Below are positions 34,632 to 46,095 of a stretch of DNA of 64,000 nucleotides, piece by piece. The notes beneath the pieces were generated by a model. The model was not told the DNA's origin and ran no database searches. It saw only the letters and a list, made by a program, of their open reading frames with translations. Source of the stretch: Rhinopithecus roxellana (lineage: Eukaryota; Chordata; Mammalia; Primates; Cercopithecidae); the NCBI RefSeq assembly GCF_007565055.1, contig NC_044566.1:63281064-63345063 (forward strand), given 5' to 3'. Every line of letters begins with the position of its first letter. Position 1 is the stretch's first letter. The translations under genes were made by a program, and so were the position numbers.

Positions 34632-35229
34632 CTGCTGGGAGACGTGAGTATCCAGGAGGACGGAGACCAGATTTCGGGAGATTGGATTTTGCAGCATTTG
34701 AACTGGAAGCCTTCTTTAAATCTGCTAAAACGAACCCAAATAAAATAAAAAAATTATTCTCAGTTCATAATGAGTTAAAGAATTCCACAGATTGTGAATT
34801 CAAACCCAGTTCTATCATAAACAGACTAAAATTAATCTTGCCAGGTTTGATTCAACACATCTAAAATGGACCTTGGAAGAGAAAAGCCCCTTATACTGTG
34901 GCTCAGGTACCTCAGAGAACTCAGACAGGAGGTGGTGCAGCCCCGGCCTAGACACGTTTACCATCTACTTAGGCAGATGAATTGAGGAAGACAAATAACG
35001 CTATCTTAAGGCCATAAGAAAAGGTATCAAGTGCTTGAGACAATGAGTGAAAGTGAATAGTTATTGTTGCAAGTTACCCCAGATTTGTGAAATTGAGATA
35101 CACCTTAAATTTTGACATACAGTGGGCAAAGAACCACTGTGGTGAATGTTCACTAGTAATTTCAAGCAGTTTGTAATAAGTCTTAGGAAAAACATGTACA
35201 AAGAATCATCTAACTGTCTGTTGGCTGCA
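34632..35229. other. Unassigned DNA
   Basis: 34780-34830 ('gtgaattcaaacccagttct') may be a scrap of MIR. Nothing else is recognised. Confidence 0.35.
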
Positions 35230-35420
35230 GGAATGAGGAGGAGACAGTGCAGACTGTGGAACAAGCCAGGCTGGAATATTAGCTCTCCCAATGACGAGCT
35301 GTGTAATCTCAAGCCCTTGCCCTAACACTTAGAGCCACAGTTTCCTTTCATTTAAAGATTGGGAATGATAACACTAACTCTGCAAATCTAGTATAAATAT
35401 GACTGCTTATATCACAAGAA
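35230..35420 (+). mobile_element. MIR SINE
   Basis: 'gacgagctgtgtaatctcaa', 'acagtttcctttcatttaaa' and 'gattgggaatgataacacta' follow the plus-strand MIR core. Confidence 0.65.
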
Positions 35421-36989
35421 CTTGATATGTGCTCAAACTGATGTTAGATTTCTTTTCTCCTTTTCCCACTATCTGTTATGTGAGTCCAAACTTCAGAATT
35501 AGTTCCCAGATATGTGCAAAGTCAGCTTGTTTTGAAATAATAAAGCATCAAGTTATAAATCTAGCATCTCAGCATCCCCATACTCGAAGTCTGAGCCAGG
35601 CTCCAGCAATAGCAACTGCGATGATTATAACAACACTACGAGAAGGCTCTCAGCACCAGAGAGAAGCAGAATATTGTCAATATACACATGCTCCTTCATA
35701 GGAAATCTAAAAGGCCCAAGCTTCCTCGTGTGCTGTGGTGCTGTATAACTGTCCTCACTGATTCCTTTAACAACTTTCAACAGCAGGGCTATTTACCATG
35801 AGTGCCTATATACTGATCATTCAGTAGCGTTCTTATGCTAGTCAACTCTTCATTATCCAGCGAAATATTTACCAGGTTTCAGAGTAAACAAGGATTTAGA
35901 TTAAATGACCCATTTGAAAAAAAAATTCCATGTCTATAAATCCATGAAGAAACCACACATTAGAAAGCATCTGTGTGGAAATACGGAGAACGGCAATAGA
36001 TGATACACTGGGTCGAAATGGCACATAGAAAAGGACCTCCTCCTCTGCCAGCAGCTCCCCCGAAAGTGAGGCTATGGAGAGCCGTGTGTCCAAATAAAGG
36101 CAGAAGCTGCACAGCTGTGGGTTCCTGATGCCTGAGTCAGGACTGGGATGGGGAGGAACAAAGTGAGCGCAAAAGGAAAAAGCAGCAAGGAGCTGGGGCT
36201 ACAAATCTTCCCCACTCAAGCCTGTCCTAGTGCTTGGGACAAGCACAAAAACAAAAAACAAAACCTCAACTATGAAAAAGAAGAAACAACACACGAGCAA
36301 GTGGTAACAGCCCATTTGTATCAGCAATTTATGCCACGTTTAATGACTCCATATTGCTGTTCTCACATTATTTTGAATATTTTTAGTTCAGGTCCCCAGA
36401 ACAGTGAAAATATCCCTATATATCAGATATCATGTTCACAGTGAATTTACGCCAAATTGATTTTGGATGATGTCTGTAGAACAGGAAAAGAGTTGCTAAA
36501 CATCAGATGTAATTTCAACAGTAAGTATACTCTAAACCCACTACATTTTGATACTATTTTAAGTCATCTATAACCTCCTTTCTAACCTAGGTAATCAATA
36601 ATTATGCCAAATCAAATGAAGAGAATATGAACAAAATAATTTTTCTGAAAAACAAACTATATTTTGGAAGAAAAGTTAAATTCAGAATTTTTAAGAGTAC
36701 CTAGGCATGCAGTAAACATTTAATACTTAGTCAAGAATGAAAACTAAGTTTGTTAAATCATTACATAAGACAAGTCACTGAACATGTTCAAAAAGAAATT
36801 TATCTTATTCAACACTTATATTCCGTTATTGTTGATTTCATCAGTAGAAAAGCAGCAGTGGAACATGTAGAGGGGGGAGGACAAGCAGCACAGGATCCCA
36901 AGTACACAGGAAGCCAGTCTCTAAATTGCTTTCTAGCTTTCGCTTTCCCATAGTACAGGTCTTTATTTTAATAAAGACACATATGGGCT
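35421..36989. other. Repeat-poor unassigned DNA
   Basis: No transposon recognised with confidence. Short open frames at 35896-36093 (minus) and 36148-36444 (plus) show no family motif and no splice or start context. Confidence 0.4.
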
Positions 36990-37042
36990 GTGTGTTTGTG
37001 TCTGTGTGTGTGTGTGTGCGTGGGCACGTGCGTGTGTGTTTA
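36990..37042 (+). repeat. TG microsatellite
   Basis: TG repeats with TT, CG and GGGCACG interruptions. Confidence 0.8.
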
Positions 37043-37544
37043 CATGACTTGCAAAGTATACCTTGCCCCCAACTCTCTGTGAATACAATTTTTGTAAATT
37101 TAATGGTACCTGTATCATACACTAAGTTATTATATAATGGTCTTTCCTTCTAGCAGATTAATCTCATGAACATTATACATGCCTTCAGGCTTTGCAGAAG
37201 CAAGTCTTATTCTTTTTATACCACCAGCTCCTAGCACAATGGTTTCCACAATGTATTTGATAAATATTTATTTGAAGTTTACATTAGTCAAGCTTGTACC
37301 ACACAAATTTAGCCCACAGTATAAGTCAAATATCTCTACTGGTCTCTGCATGAGAGATAGTCTGGAGTAGAGCTCAAAAGTCTGCTTTTTAACAATCACC
37401 TCAGTGATTCTGATTCAGGTGGTCCCTGGATCTTTGAAAACTTCAACAGAATATGCCAACTCACCCTGTGAAATAACTGCATTCAGCTGTTCTGACTGAA
37501 TGTATCTTAATTTAATCTTAGTTTCTCATAAGAGGGACATATTT
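37043..37544. other. Unassigned non-coding DNA
   Basis: No repeat or exon recognised. Confidence 0.4.
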
Positions 37545-37562
37545 ATAAAAACATATAGTCCT

Positions 37563-37873
37563 GGATGGGCGCGGTGGCTCAAGCCTGTAATCCCAGCACT
37601 TTGGGAGGCCGAGACGGGCGGATCATGAGGTCACGAGATCGAGACCATCCTGGCTAACACAGTGAAACCCCGTCTCTACTAAAAAATACAAAAAAAAAAC
37701 TAGCCGGGCGAGGTGGCGGGCGCCTGTAGTCCCAGCTACTCGGGAGGCTGAGGCAGGAGAATGGCGTAAACCCGGGAGGCGGAGCTTGCAGTGAGCTGAG
37801 ATCCGGCCACTGCACTGCAGCCTGGGTGACAGAGCGAGACTCCGTCTCAAAAAAAAAAAAAAAAAAAAAAAAA
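37563..37873 (+). mobile_element. Young Old World monkey AluY (AluYRa-like)
   Basis: 'gcgcggtggctcaagcctgt', 'actagccgggcgaggtggcg' and 'gagatccggccactgcactg' are the cercopithecid AluY signature. The sequence is near consensus with a long uninterrupted A tail. Target-site duplication aaaaacatatagtcct on both sides. Confidence 0.95.
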
Positions 37874-37908
37874 CATATAGTCCTTACTATTTCTCAAACT
37901 AGTCCAGT

Positions 37909-38258
37909 GTTATGAACTGAATGTCTGTCCCCCGCCATCCCCAAAATCACAGGTTTAAATCCTAACTTCCAATGTGATGGTATTTAGAAGTGGGGCCTTT
38001 AGGAGATAATTAGGTTATAAGAATGGAGCCCTTGTGAATGGGATTAGTGCCCAAGTGGCCATATGAAAGAAGCTGGAGAGCTAGCTCCTTCTGTTCCCAC
38101 TGTGTGAAGATATAATGAGAATACAGTGGTCTGCAACCCTGATCTCAGACTTTCAGCCATAAGAACTGTGAGGTATACATTCCTGTTTTTATACACTACC
38201 CTGTCTATGGTACTTTGTTATAGCAGTGGGAACGGACAAGGAAATTTAGCATGTCAGA
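37909..38258 (+). mobile_element. MLT1-type MaLR LTR
   Basis: 'tgttatgaactgaatgtctg' at the start, 'gtgatggtatttagaagtgg' and 'gtgaatgggattagtgccca' inside, and 'ggtactttgttatagcagtg' near the end are MLT1 in plus orientation. No internal region follows, so probably a solo LTR. Confidence 0.8.
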
Positions 38259-38394
38259 GGAATATATGTTTCCAAGTATTTAGTGTTCTTGGACTATTCA
38301 ACAATATAGTCTTTGACAGAAATACAATTGTTACAAGTGCATAATAAGCCTTCAATATACAAATGATAAATATTACAGGAAAGCTGAGGTGGCA

Positions 38395-41300
38395 CATAAA
38401 AAAGACAACTTCCAGAATGGTGACATGAGGTTTTCCATGGACACTCTTCCCAGTGAAACAAACATAATGGGTAAAATAACATTTAAAATATCAACCACCA
38501 TTTAAAGTTTCCAGAAATTGTTCTATGAACATGTAGCACGTAAAGAAACATTTATATAAGAAACTCTACTAAATCCAGTAAGAACAGTGACAGTCAGTGG
38601 CACTTGAACCACAATCCACTCTCTTCCTCCCCTACTATCATCACAATATAATGAAAGCTCTACTCTGGATGGGTGTGGCCAAAAGGATGGGTGTCCTCCC
38701 CTAGAGTCAAGGACTATAGTATCTCCCTAGGATGGGCAGGCCACCACCATTTCTCACTCCAACCCCACTCCCAGCTCCATGTTGTAGAGGCTGAACTACA
38801 TGAGAGAGTGGTCAAAATGTCAGGGAACCTTCCTTCACTTGGCCCAAACATATAAGACAGAGGTACTACCCCAGGCACAGCAGGCCAAACAATACTGGGG
38901 CCCCAATCACCATTTCCCTAGAAGTTCAACACTAGAGAGAAAAAGAGAGAAGACTAGAGGCTACTGCCCCTACCTTGCACCTCACTTATAAACCAGGAGT
39001 GTCAATCCAAGAGAAGCAGTCCACTGTCCCCAACCCCAGCTTCAGAATGGTGACTGAGAGATTCTGCCCAAGCATTGAGGTAGGCCATAGGAACAGAAAT
39101 CTCTAGAGTCCTCTGCAAAGGAATTAACTTTATTTGGAATAAACTGTGGGGAAAGTTCAGGTCTAACAGCAATCTAAAAAACAATAAAGACTTTTTATGG
39201 TAAGCAATTAGGAGGAGGCTGGTAGCTCCATGAAGCAAAATAATAAACTGTAGACAAGGTAGTTTATTAGAGAGAGCCAAGGAACTAACTGAAAAGAGCT
39301 ATCTAGGGGTCAGAACTAACCTCAAAGAGTGGCTTTAAAAACTACCCTTGAAAAGGAGCTTGAAGTTAACTGAATCAGACTATGGAATAATGTATGCCCC
39401 AGGACACTGTAGAAAATTATGGAGCAATCAGTCAGTAATTAGTGGAACCTGACAGCTGAATGTGATACCCAAGGGAGGAAGACAATGTAACACAGATCAG
39501 GGAAAGACAGCCCTGGTAAAACATTGTCAGTGTGATTGTGTACATGCCCAAGGCTATGGCTTCTGTGGAGTGACATTAGTGAATTCACAATGCAAGGGAA
39601 ATAGGCTTCACTACAGTAGATCAACCAAGTTGTTAAACAAATAAATAAGCAAACAACAAGCCCCAGAGAGGAAGAGAGGTAATTAGTAGTCAAAGATGCT
39701 ACAATAATTATCTAAAAGTTCCATTACAACAAAAATAAAATGAGACACACAAAAGAAAAGAATACAGGAAAAGTTGATTCAGACACAAGAAAAAAACAGG
39801 CAACAGAAACTGCCTATGAAAAGACCCAGCAGTCAAAAACTTCAAAAGAGCTATTATAAATATAATAAAATAACTAAGGAAATTACGCTTAAAGAAGTAA
39901 AGGAGCTATGATGACAATATTTCATCAAATAGAAAATAACAATAAAGAGAAATTATAAAAACCAAATGGCAAGTTTGGTGTTAAAAAGCAAAATAACTAA
40001 AATGAAAGATTAACTGAAGGGCCTCTACAACCGATTTGAAGTGGCAGAAAAAAAAATCAGCGAACTTGAAGATAGATCAATACCTATTACACAATCCAAG
40101 GAACACAGCGGAAAGACATGAAGAAAAATAAGCAGAGCCTCAGAGAGACGTGGAACATCATTAAGTGCAACAACATACAGAGAATGGATGTTTCAGAAGG
40201 AAAAAAGAGAGATAGGAGCAGAAAAAATATTTAAATAGTCCAAATCTTTCAACACTTATTTAAATGATTAATGTTTACATCCGAAGCTCAAGGAAACCCA
40301 AATAAGGCAAATGTAAAGAGATCCACACCTAGATACACCATAGTAAGAAGTGTAGAAAGATAAAGAGAAAATCTTGAAAGCAGGAAGAAAAGAATGACTC
40401 ATCATATACAAGTAAACCAATAGCTTAACAGTTGATGTCTTATCAGAAACAATGGAGGCTATAAGGCAGTGAGATGACTAATTGCTGGAGGAGAAAAACA
40501 ACTGTCAACTCAGAATCTTATTTCCAGCAAAACTATCTTTCAAAACATTAAGCTAAAATAAAGGCACTGTCAGATAAACAAAAACTTGGAGACTTGTTGC
40601 TTATAGACCCACCTGATGAGAAATACTAAAGGAAGTCCTTCAGGCTGAAAGCAAGTGATATCAGATGATAAATCCACACAAAAAAAGCAAAGGGTACTGG
40701 TAAAAATAATTATGTATATTTCTTCTCATAACTGACTTAAAATGCAATTGTATGAAACAATAGGCATACAACTGTATTATTAGGCCTATAATACATTGAA
40801 ACACAATATTTAACATTAACAGCATAAAGGAAGTGGCGGGGGCAAAGCTGTATTATAGTATGGAAATGACACCATATGGTAACTCAAATTCACAGAAAGA
40901 AATGAAGAACATCCAAAATGGCAAATAAAAAGGTTAACATAACAAATTACAAAAATATATTTTGCTCTCCTTTATCCTCTGCTTCTTTAAAAGATATATT
41001 ATATAAAGTAATAACCAAAAAATATCTTTCATTGGGTTTGTAACATACATTGATGTAATACATATAAGAATAATAGCACAAAAAAGGGAGAAGAGGGAAT
41101 AGAGGTTTACAGGAGTAACATTTCTGTATCTTACTGAAGTTAGTATAAAACTTAAGTAGGACTTCAGTAAGTTGAGATGTATATGGTGAGTCCTACAGCA
41201 AACAATAAGAAAATAACACAAACAATATAGTTGAAAAAAATACCAAAGGAATTAACATGTTATGCTAGAAAATATCCACTTAATGCAAAATAAAGCACCA

Positions 41301-42502
41301 ATGAGGAGCAGATAATCGAAAAAAAGACGTGAGACATACAGAAAACAAAAAGTCAAATGGCACATGAATATATAACTATATTAATAACAGCATTCAATGA
41401 GGACTTATTAAACAATCCAGTCATAAAGCAGAGACTGTCAGACTGAATTCTTTTAATGATTCATGCTGTCTATAGGAGACACCTTAGGTTCAAATACACA
41501 AATAGGTTAAACGTTAAAGGAAGTAAAAACACAGGCCATGCAGAGAGCAACCATCAGAAAGCTGGGATGGTTGCCCTCCTATCAGATAAAGTAGGTCTTA
41601 AAAGAAGAGATGAAGAGAGATAGTTCATAATGATAAAAAGGTCAATGCATTACGAAGATACAATTATTATAAATGTATATGCACCTAACAACAGATACCC
41701 AAATTACCTCAAGCAAAAATGAATACAATTGGGAGGAGAAATAAACAATTCAAAATAATAGTTAGAGACTTCAATATCTCACTTTTAATAACAGAACAAC
41801 GAGGCAGAAGATAAGGAAATAAAAGATCTGAACACTATAAAGCAACTAAACCTAACATTCCACCCAAGAGAAGCATAATACATATTTTTCTCAAGTGCAC
41901 ACAGAATATTCTCCAGGATAAACTGTATCTTAGGCCATAAAACAAGCATTAATAAATTAAAAAGGATTGAAATGATACAAAGTATGTTCTGTGGTCATAA
42001 CAGAATGAAATTAAAAATCAATAACAAGGAAATCTGGGGAATTCTCAAATACATGAACACACATAAATAACCACTGGGTCAACAATAAAATTGAAAGGGG
42101 AATTAGAAAATACTAAGATGAATAAAAATGAATGACATACCAAGGCTTATGGGAAGCAGCTAAAGCAATGCTTAAAAAGAAAATTATAACTGTAAATGCC
42201 TACATTAAAAACGAAAAAAGAGGCTGGGTGCAGTGGCTCACGCCTGTAATCCCAGCACTTTGGGAGGCCAAGGCAAGCGGATCACGAGGTCAGGAGATTG
42301 AGACCATCTGGCCAACATGGTGAAACCCCGTCTCTACTAAAAATACAAAAATTAGCTGGGCATGGTGGCCACGTGTGCCTGTAATCCCTGCTACTCAGGA
42401 CGTTGAGGCAAGAGAATCGCTTGAACTAGAGAGCTGGAGGTTGCAGTGAGCTGAGATCCTGCCACTGCACTCCAGCCTGGCAACAGAGCAAGATTCCATC
42501 TC

Positions 42503-42533
<31 letters not shown>

Positions 42534-43875
42534 AAAGAAAAAGAAAAAAGATGTCAATTCAATAAAGTAATTTTTGACTTTAAAACGCTGAAGAAAGAAG
42601 AGCAAACTAAACTTAAACCAAAAAGAAGAAAGAAAATAGTAAAGATTACAAGTGAAAATAAATAAAACAAGAGAAATAAAGCGAGAAAAGCCAATGAAAA
42701 CAAAATCTTAGTTTTTTGAATTATCAATAGATTTGACAAACCTTTAGCTGAGCCAGCCAAGAAAAACAGAAGGCTCAAATTACTAAAATTAGAAATGAAA
42801 GAGGGAACATCACCACTTACTTTGCAGGATCCTATGGGAATATTGTACTATGAACAACTGCATCTCAACAAATTAGACAACCTAGTGAAATGGACAAATT
42901 CCACAGAAACACAAACTATAAAAGCCGAATCAAGAAGAAACTGAAAATCTGAATGTACTTAAAACAGAGATTGAATTAGAAATAAAAAAAATTCCCACAA
43001 AGAAAACCCCAGGCACAGATGTCATCAGCGAATTATATCAAACATTTAAAGAAGAATTAATACCAATTCTTCACAAATTATAACCCCCACCCAAAAAGAG
43101 ACGAGAAGAGGAGGGAATACTTCTAAATTTATTCCCTGAGTCCAGTATAACCTTGATACTAAAACCAGATAAAGATATCTCAAGAAAACTGTAAATCAGT
43201 AACTCTTAGAGATCCAAAATCCTAACCAAAATACTGCACACTGAAGCTGGCAACATATAAAAATTATATACCATGATCAAGTGATATTTATGCTAGGAAC
43301 GCAAGATTGGTTTTACATATGTAATTAATCCACGTACTATACCATATTAATAGAAGAAAAACCATATGATCTTAATTGATTCAGATAAACCACATGATAA
43401 AAACATTTAAACTAGCAATTAAAGAAAATATATTCAATCTTATAAGGGCTTATTGGAAAAACCCACAGCTAATATAGTAAAAGACTGAATTCTTCCCCTC
43501 TAAGATTAAAAACAAGAAAAGGATGTCTGCTCTCACAACTTCTATTCAACATTGTATGGAAGGTGCTAGCTAGAGAAATTAGGCAAGAAAATAAAATCAG
43601 AGACGTGCAGTTTGGAAATAAAAAGGAAAACTTTCTCTTTGCAGATGACATGATCTTGTATACAGAAAATTCCAAGAAATCCACTAAAAAGCTATTATAA
43701 CTAATAAATGAGTTTAGCAAGTTTACAGAATACAATTCAACATACAAAAATCAACTGTATTTCTATACACTCACAATAAATAATCAAAAAACGAAATTAA
43801 GAAAGCAATTTTATTTACAGTAGACCAAAAGGAATAAAATACTTAGGAATTATCATAAACGATCAGACTCCATAG
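38395..43875 (+). mobile_element. Nearly full-length old L1M, dead, with one Alu inside
   Basis: 5' UTR from about 38395 ('agtaagaacagtgacagtca'), a long 5' region to about 39700, ORF1-like text from about 39750 with its C-terminal part at 40310-40650 ('aatcttgaaagcaggaagaa', 'ggaagtccttcaggctgaaa'), spacer, then ORF2 endonuclease from about 41390 and reverse-transcriptase text to 43860. It stops before the 3' UTR, where an antisense Alu lies. There are many stops; no open ORF1 or ORF2 remains. AluS at 42222-42536 interrupts it. Confidence 0.82.
42222..42536 (+). mobile_element. AluS-like element
   Basis: 'ggctgggtgcagtggctcac' to a 30-base A run followed by AAAAG repeats. Inserted in L1M ORF2. 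The A-rich flanks blur the target-site duplication. Confidence 0.9.
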
Positions 43876-43880
43876 TTTTT

Positions 43881-44181
43881 TGTGTGTTTTTTTTTTTTTT
43901 TTGAGATGGAGTCTTGCTCTATTGCCCAGGCTGGAGTGCAGTGGCAAGATCTTGGCTCACTGCAACTTCCACCTCCTAGGTTCAAGTGATTCTCCTACCT
44001 CAGCCTCCGGAATAGCTGGGATTACAGGCATGCGTCACCACACCCAGCTAATTTTTGTATTTTTAGTAGAGATGGGGTTTCACCACGTTGGCCAGGATGG
44101 TCTCAATCTCTTGACCTTGTGATCTGCTCGCCTCAGCCTTCCAAAGTGCTGGGATTACAGGTGTGGGCCACTGGACCCAGC
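43881..44181 (-). mobile_element. AluS-like element, antisense
   Basis: T tail, then 'gagatggagtcttgctctat' to 'gggccactggacccagc'. The flank cagactccatagttttt (43864-43880) recurs as cagactccacagttttt (44182-44198): target-site duplication with one change. Confidence 0.9.
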
Positions 44182-44225
44182 CCAGACTCCACAGTTTTTT
44201 TTGTTTGTTTGTGTTTTACGTTTGA

Positions 44226-44530
44226 CTGCTAACAGTTTCTAGCCTCAAGCCCCACTCCTTTGGCCCCATATCTGGGAAAGCTGATAAGAAAGCCCAATGC
44301 TCCCTCTTTTGATGCCGGGAAGTGGGGCAGGAGTGAGGGTGGTAATTTAGATTAAAACCACAAAAGCTCCTTCCCACTTGCATGGGAACCCTTATGCTTG
44401 CCCCACTCCATAATGATAATAAAATCCCTGAGCCAGTGTCTTTCCTTGTTCTCTCAAGCCATTTCAGACATATGAGAGGCCAGTCCTCTTTCCCCAGACA
44501 CTTCAATGATGTAAATCATAAAATCTGTCA
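44226..44530 (+). mobile_element. ERV1-type LTR fragment, plus orientation
   Basis: 'gcttgccccactccataatg', 'ataataaaatccctgagcca' with an AATAAA signal, then 'ccttgttctctcaagccatt' and a C/T-rich U5-like part have the R-U5 layout of class I LTRs. A related pattern lies at 54873-55144. Family not assigned. Confidence 0.5.
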
Positions 44531-44559
44531 TACCCTCTTGCTTTGCGTGTGGCATAATT

Positions 44560-45300
44560 GATACATGATTATTTTGTCACTCTGCCAGCCAGAGACCTCC
44601 ACAGCCAATGACGTCTCCGCCCAGGGCCTCACTTGGCCCTGGGCCTGCCGCAGAAGGTGCCCCATCCACTCGTCCTGAGGGACCATGCCTGACTTGTGCA
44701 CCAGCCTGGATCCCATGCTTAGCCTATGACTGGGCCATCTGTGCCCCAGCTCACCTGTGTTACAGCTTGTACCCACATTCAGAGGTTCCCAAGTTCTTGT
44801 CCCACATCCAAGAAGAATAAGGTTACTCTGATAATCGAAGGGTGAGGTGGGTGGAGAAGAATTTTATTGAATGAAGGAATAGCTCTCAGCAGAGAGGGTA
44901 TGTGGGGGTGGTCACCCACCCAGTGTGGCTGGGTTTGGGGCTTTTACGGGCTTAGAATGGGCGAGTACATGCCGACTGGTTTGTTAGCATGCAAAAAAGA
45001 CTAAAACAAAGGCACCATTCAAAGGTGGGCGTGACATAGTAAAAAATCAATTAGGGAAGAGTAGGTATATGTAAAATGGGTGACGGGTGAAAATCAATCA
45101 GAGGAAAGCACACCAAACAGAAAGAGAGGTTCTCAATCCGTTCCATGGATTTGACTTGTAGCTTGGCTTTCAGGCTTTAAACTGTCTTTGGCTTGAAGGC
45201 AGGGTTTCACTGGGAACCCAATCCTATCTGCCTAGGCATTTGACTGCCTCCTGCTGCTATCATAATCACTCTTGACATCTAAACCAAATTTTGAATGGGG
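44560..45300 (-). mobile_element. ERV1-type LTR fragment, antisense
   Basis: On the minus strand the segment has a U3-like part, an AATAAA signal at 44863-44868 (tttatt on plus) and an R/U5-like part ending toward 44780 ('cttggatgtgggacaagaac'). It is oriented opposite to the neighbouring LTR. Family not assigned. Confidence 0.5.
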
Positions 45301-46026
45301 GTTCATCCTACCTCTTCAGGGTGGCTACAAAAACAGGTGCTGGATCAGGATGCTGAGACAATGACCACCTCCACAGGGGCTCTTTCCTAGGGTTCTGGCT
45401 TGTTAACAGGCTCTGCTGCCTCCTAGCAAGAATATACTCTGCACTGTTCCTTCTTGGCTTCTTGTGCTTTGAGCTGTGCTGCTCTGTGCTGCACTGCTGA
45501 GTCCTACAGAGGTTTTGTTACAGATAATGCTGAACTAAATTGGAATATTCAATGATTAATTGATTTTTGGAGTAAGAATATGAGACTGGGGTAGGACTTT
45601 CTTAAGCTGGCCCTGAGCATGTGTCTCAGTCTGAACCTATCTGTATGTCTAAGAATGAAGTTGTGACTTATGTTAGGCTCCAGGAAAGATTACCCTGTGA
45701 CCAACCGGTTATGTGTCTCAACTAAGTATTGGCTCCAGATCTATAGAGCACTAAGGGGAAGACTAGATGTGAAGATATAAGCCTACTGGGCAAAAGCTCA
45801 CGAAAGAGTGGTCATTAATGGAAAAAAGGGAAAAAGAAACAAAGGCCATAATGTGGAGTACTGAGATCTGCACTCTTTACAAGCAGACAACTCCACAGAA
45901 CCCTAAACATCTTAGTTGCTGTTGCCTATACCTCTGTAGCCACAAAAATCCTGACCCTCAAGCTCGTAGAGAAAAACACCCATGGCACCCTTGTGGCACA
46001 CCGAAGACGTTAATTCAGACTCTATT
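45301..46026. other. Unassigned, possibly ERV-derived DNA
   Basis: Lies between the ERV1-type LTR and the MST-type LTR. Phrases around 45860-45960 have an ERV-like feel, but I could not place them. Confidence 0.3.
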
Positions 46027-46095
46027 TATATTAGTCTGATTGTGTCACTATAAAGAAATACCTGAGTGTGGGTAATTTACAAAGAAAAGAGAAAG

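Noticed and set aside
34500..34643. Plus-strand exon alternative to the minus-strand exon
   Set aside because: Acceptor near 34500 and GTGAGT donor at 34644 exist, but the pyrimidine tract is shorter and the minus-strand frame looks more protein-like. Kept as an alternative in the exon entry.
36148..36444. 98-codon plus-strand open frame in repeat-poor DNA
   Set aside because: No family motif, no splice or promoter context; length is compatible with chance.
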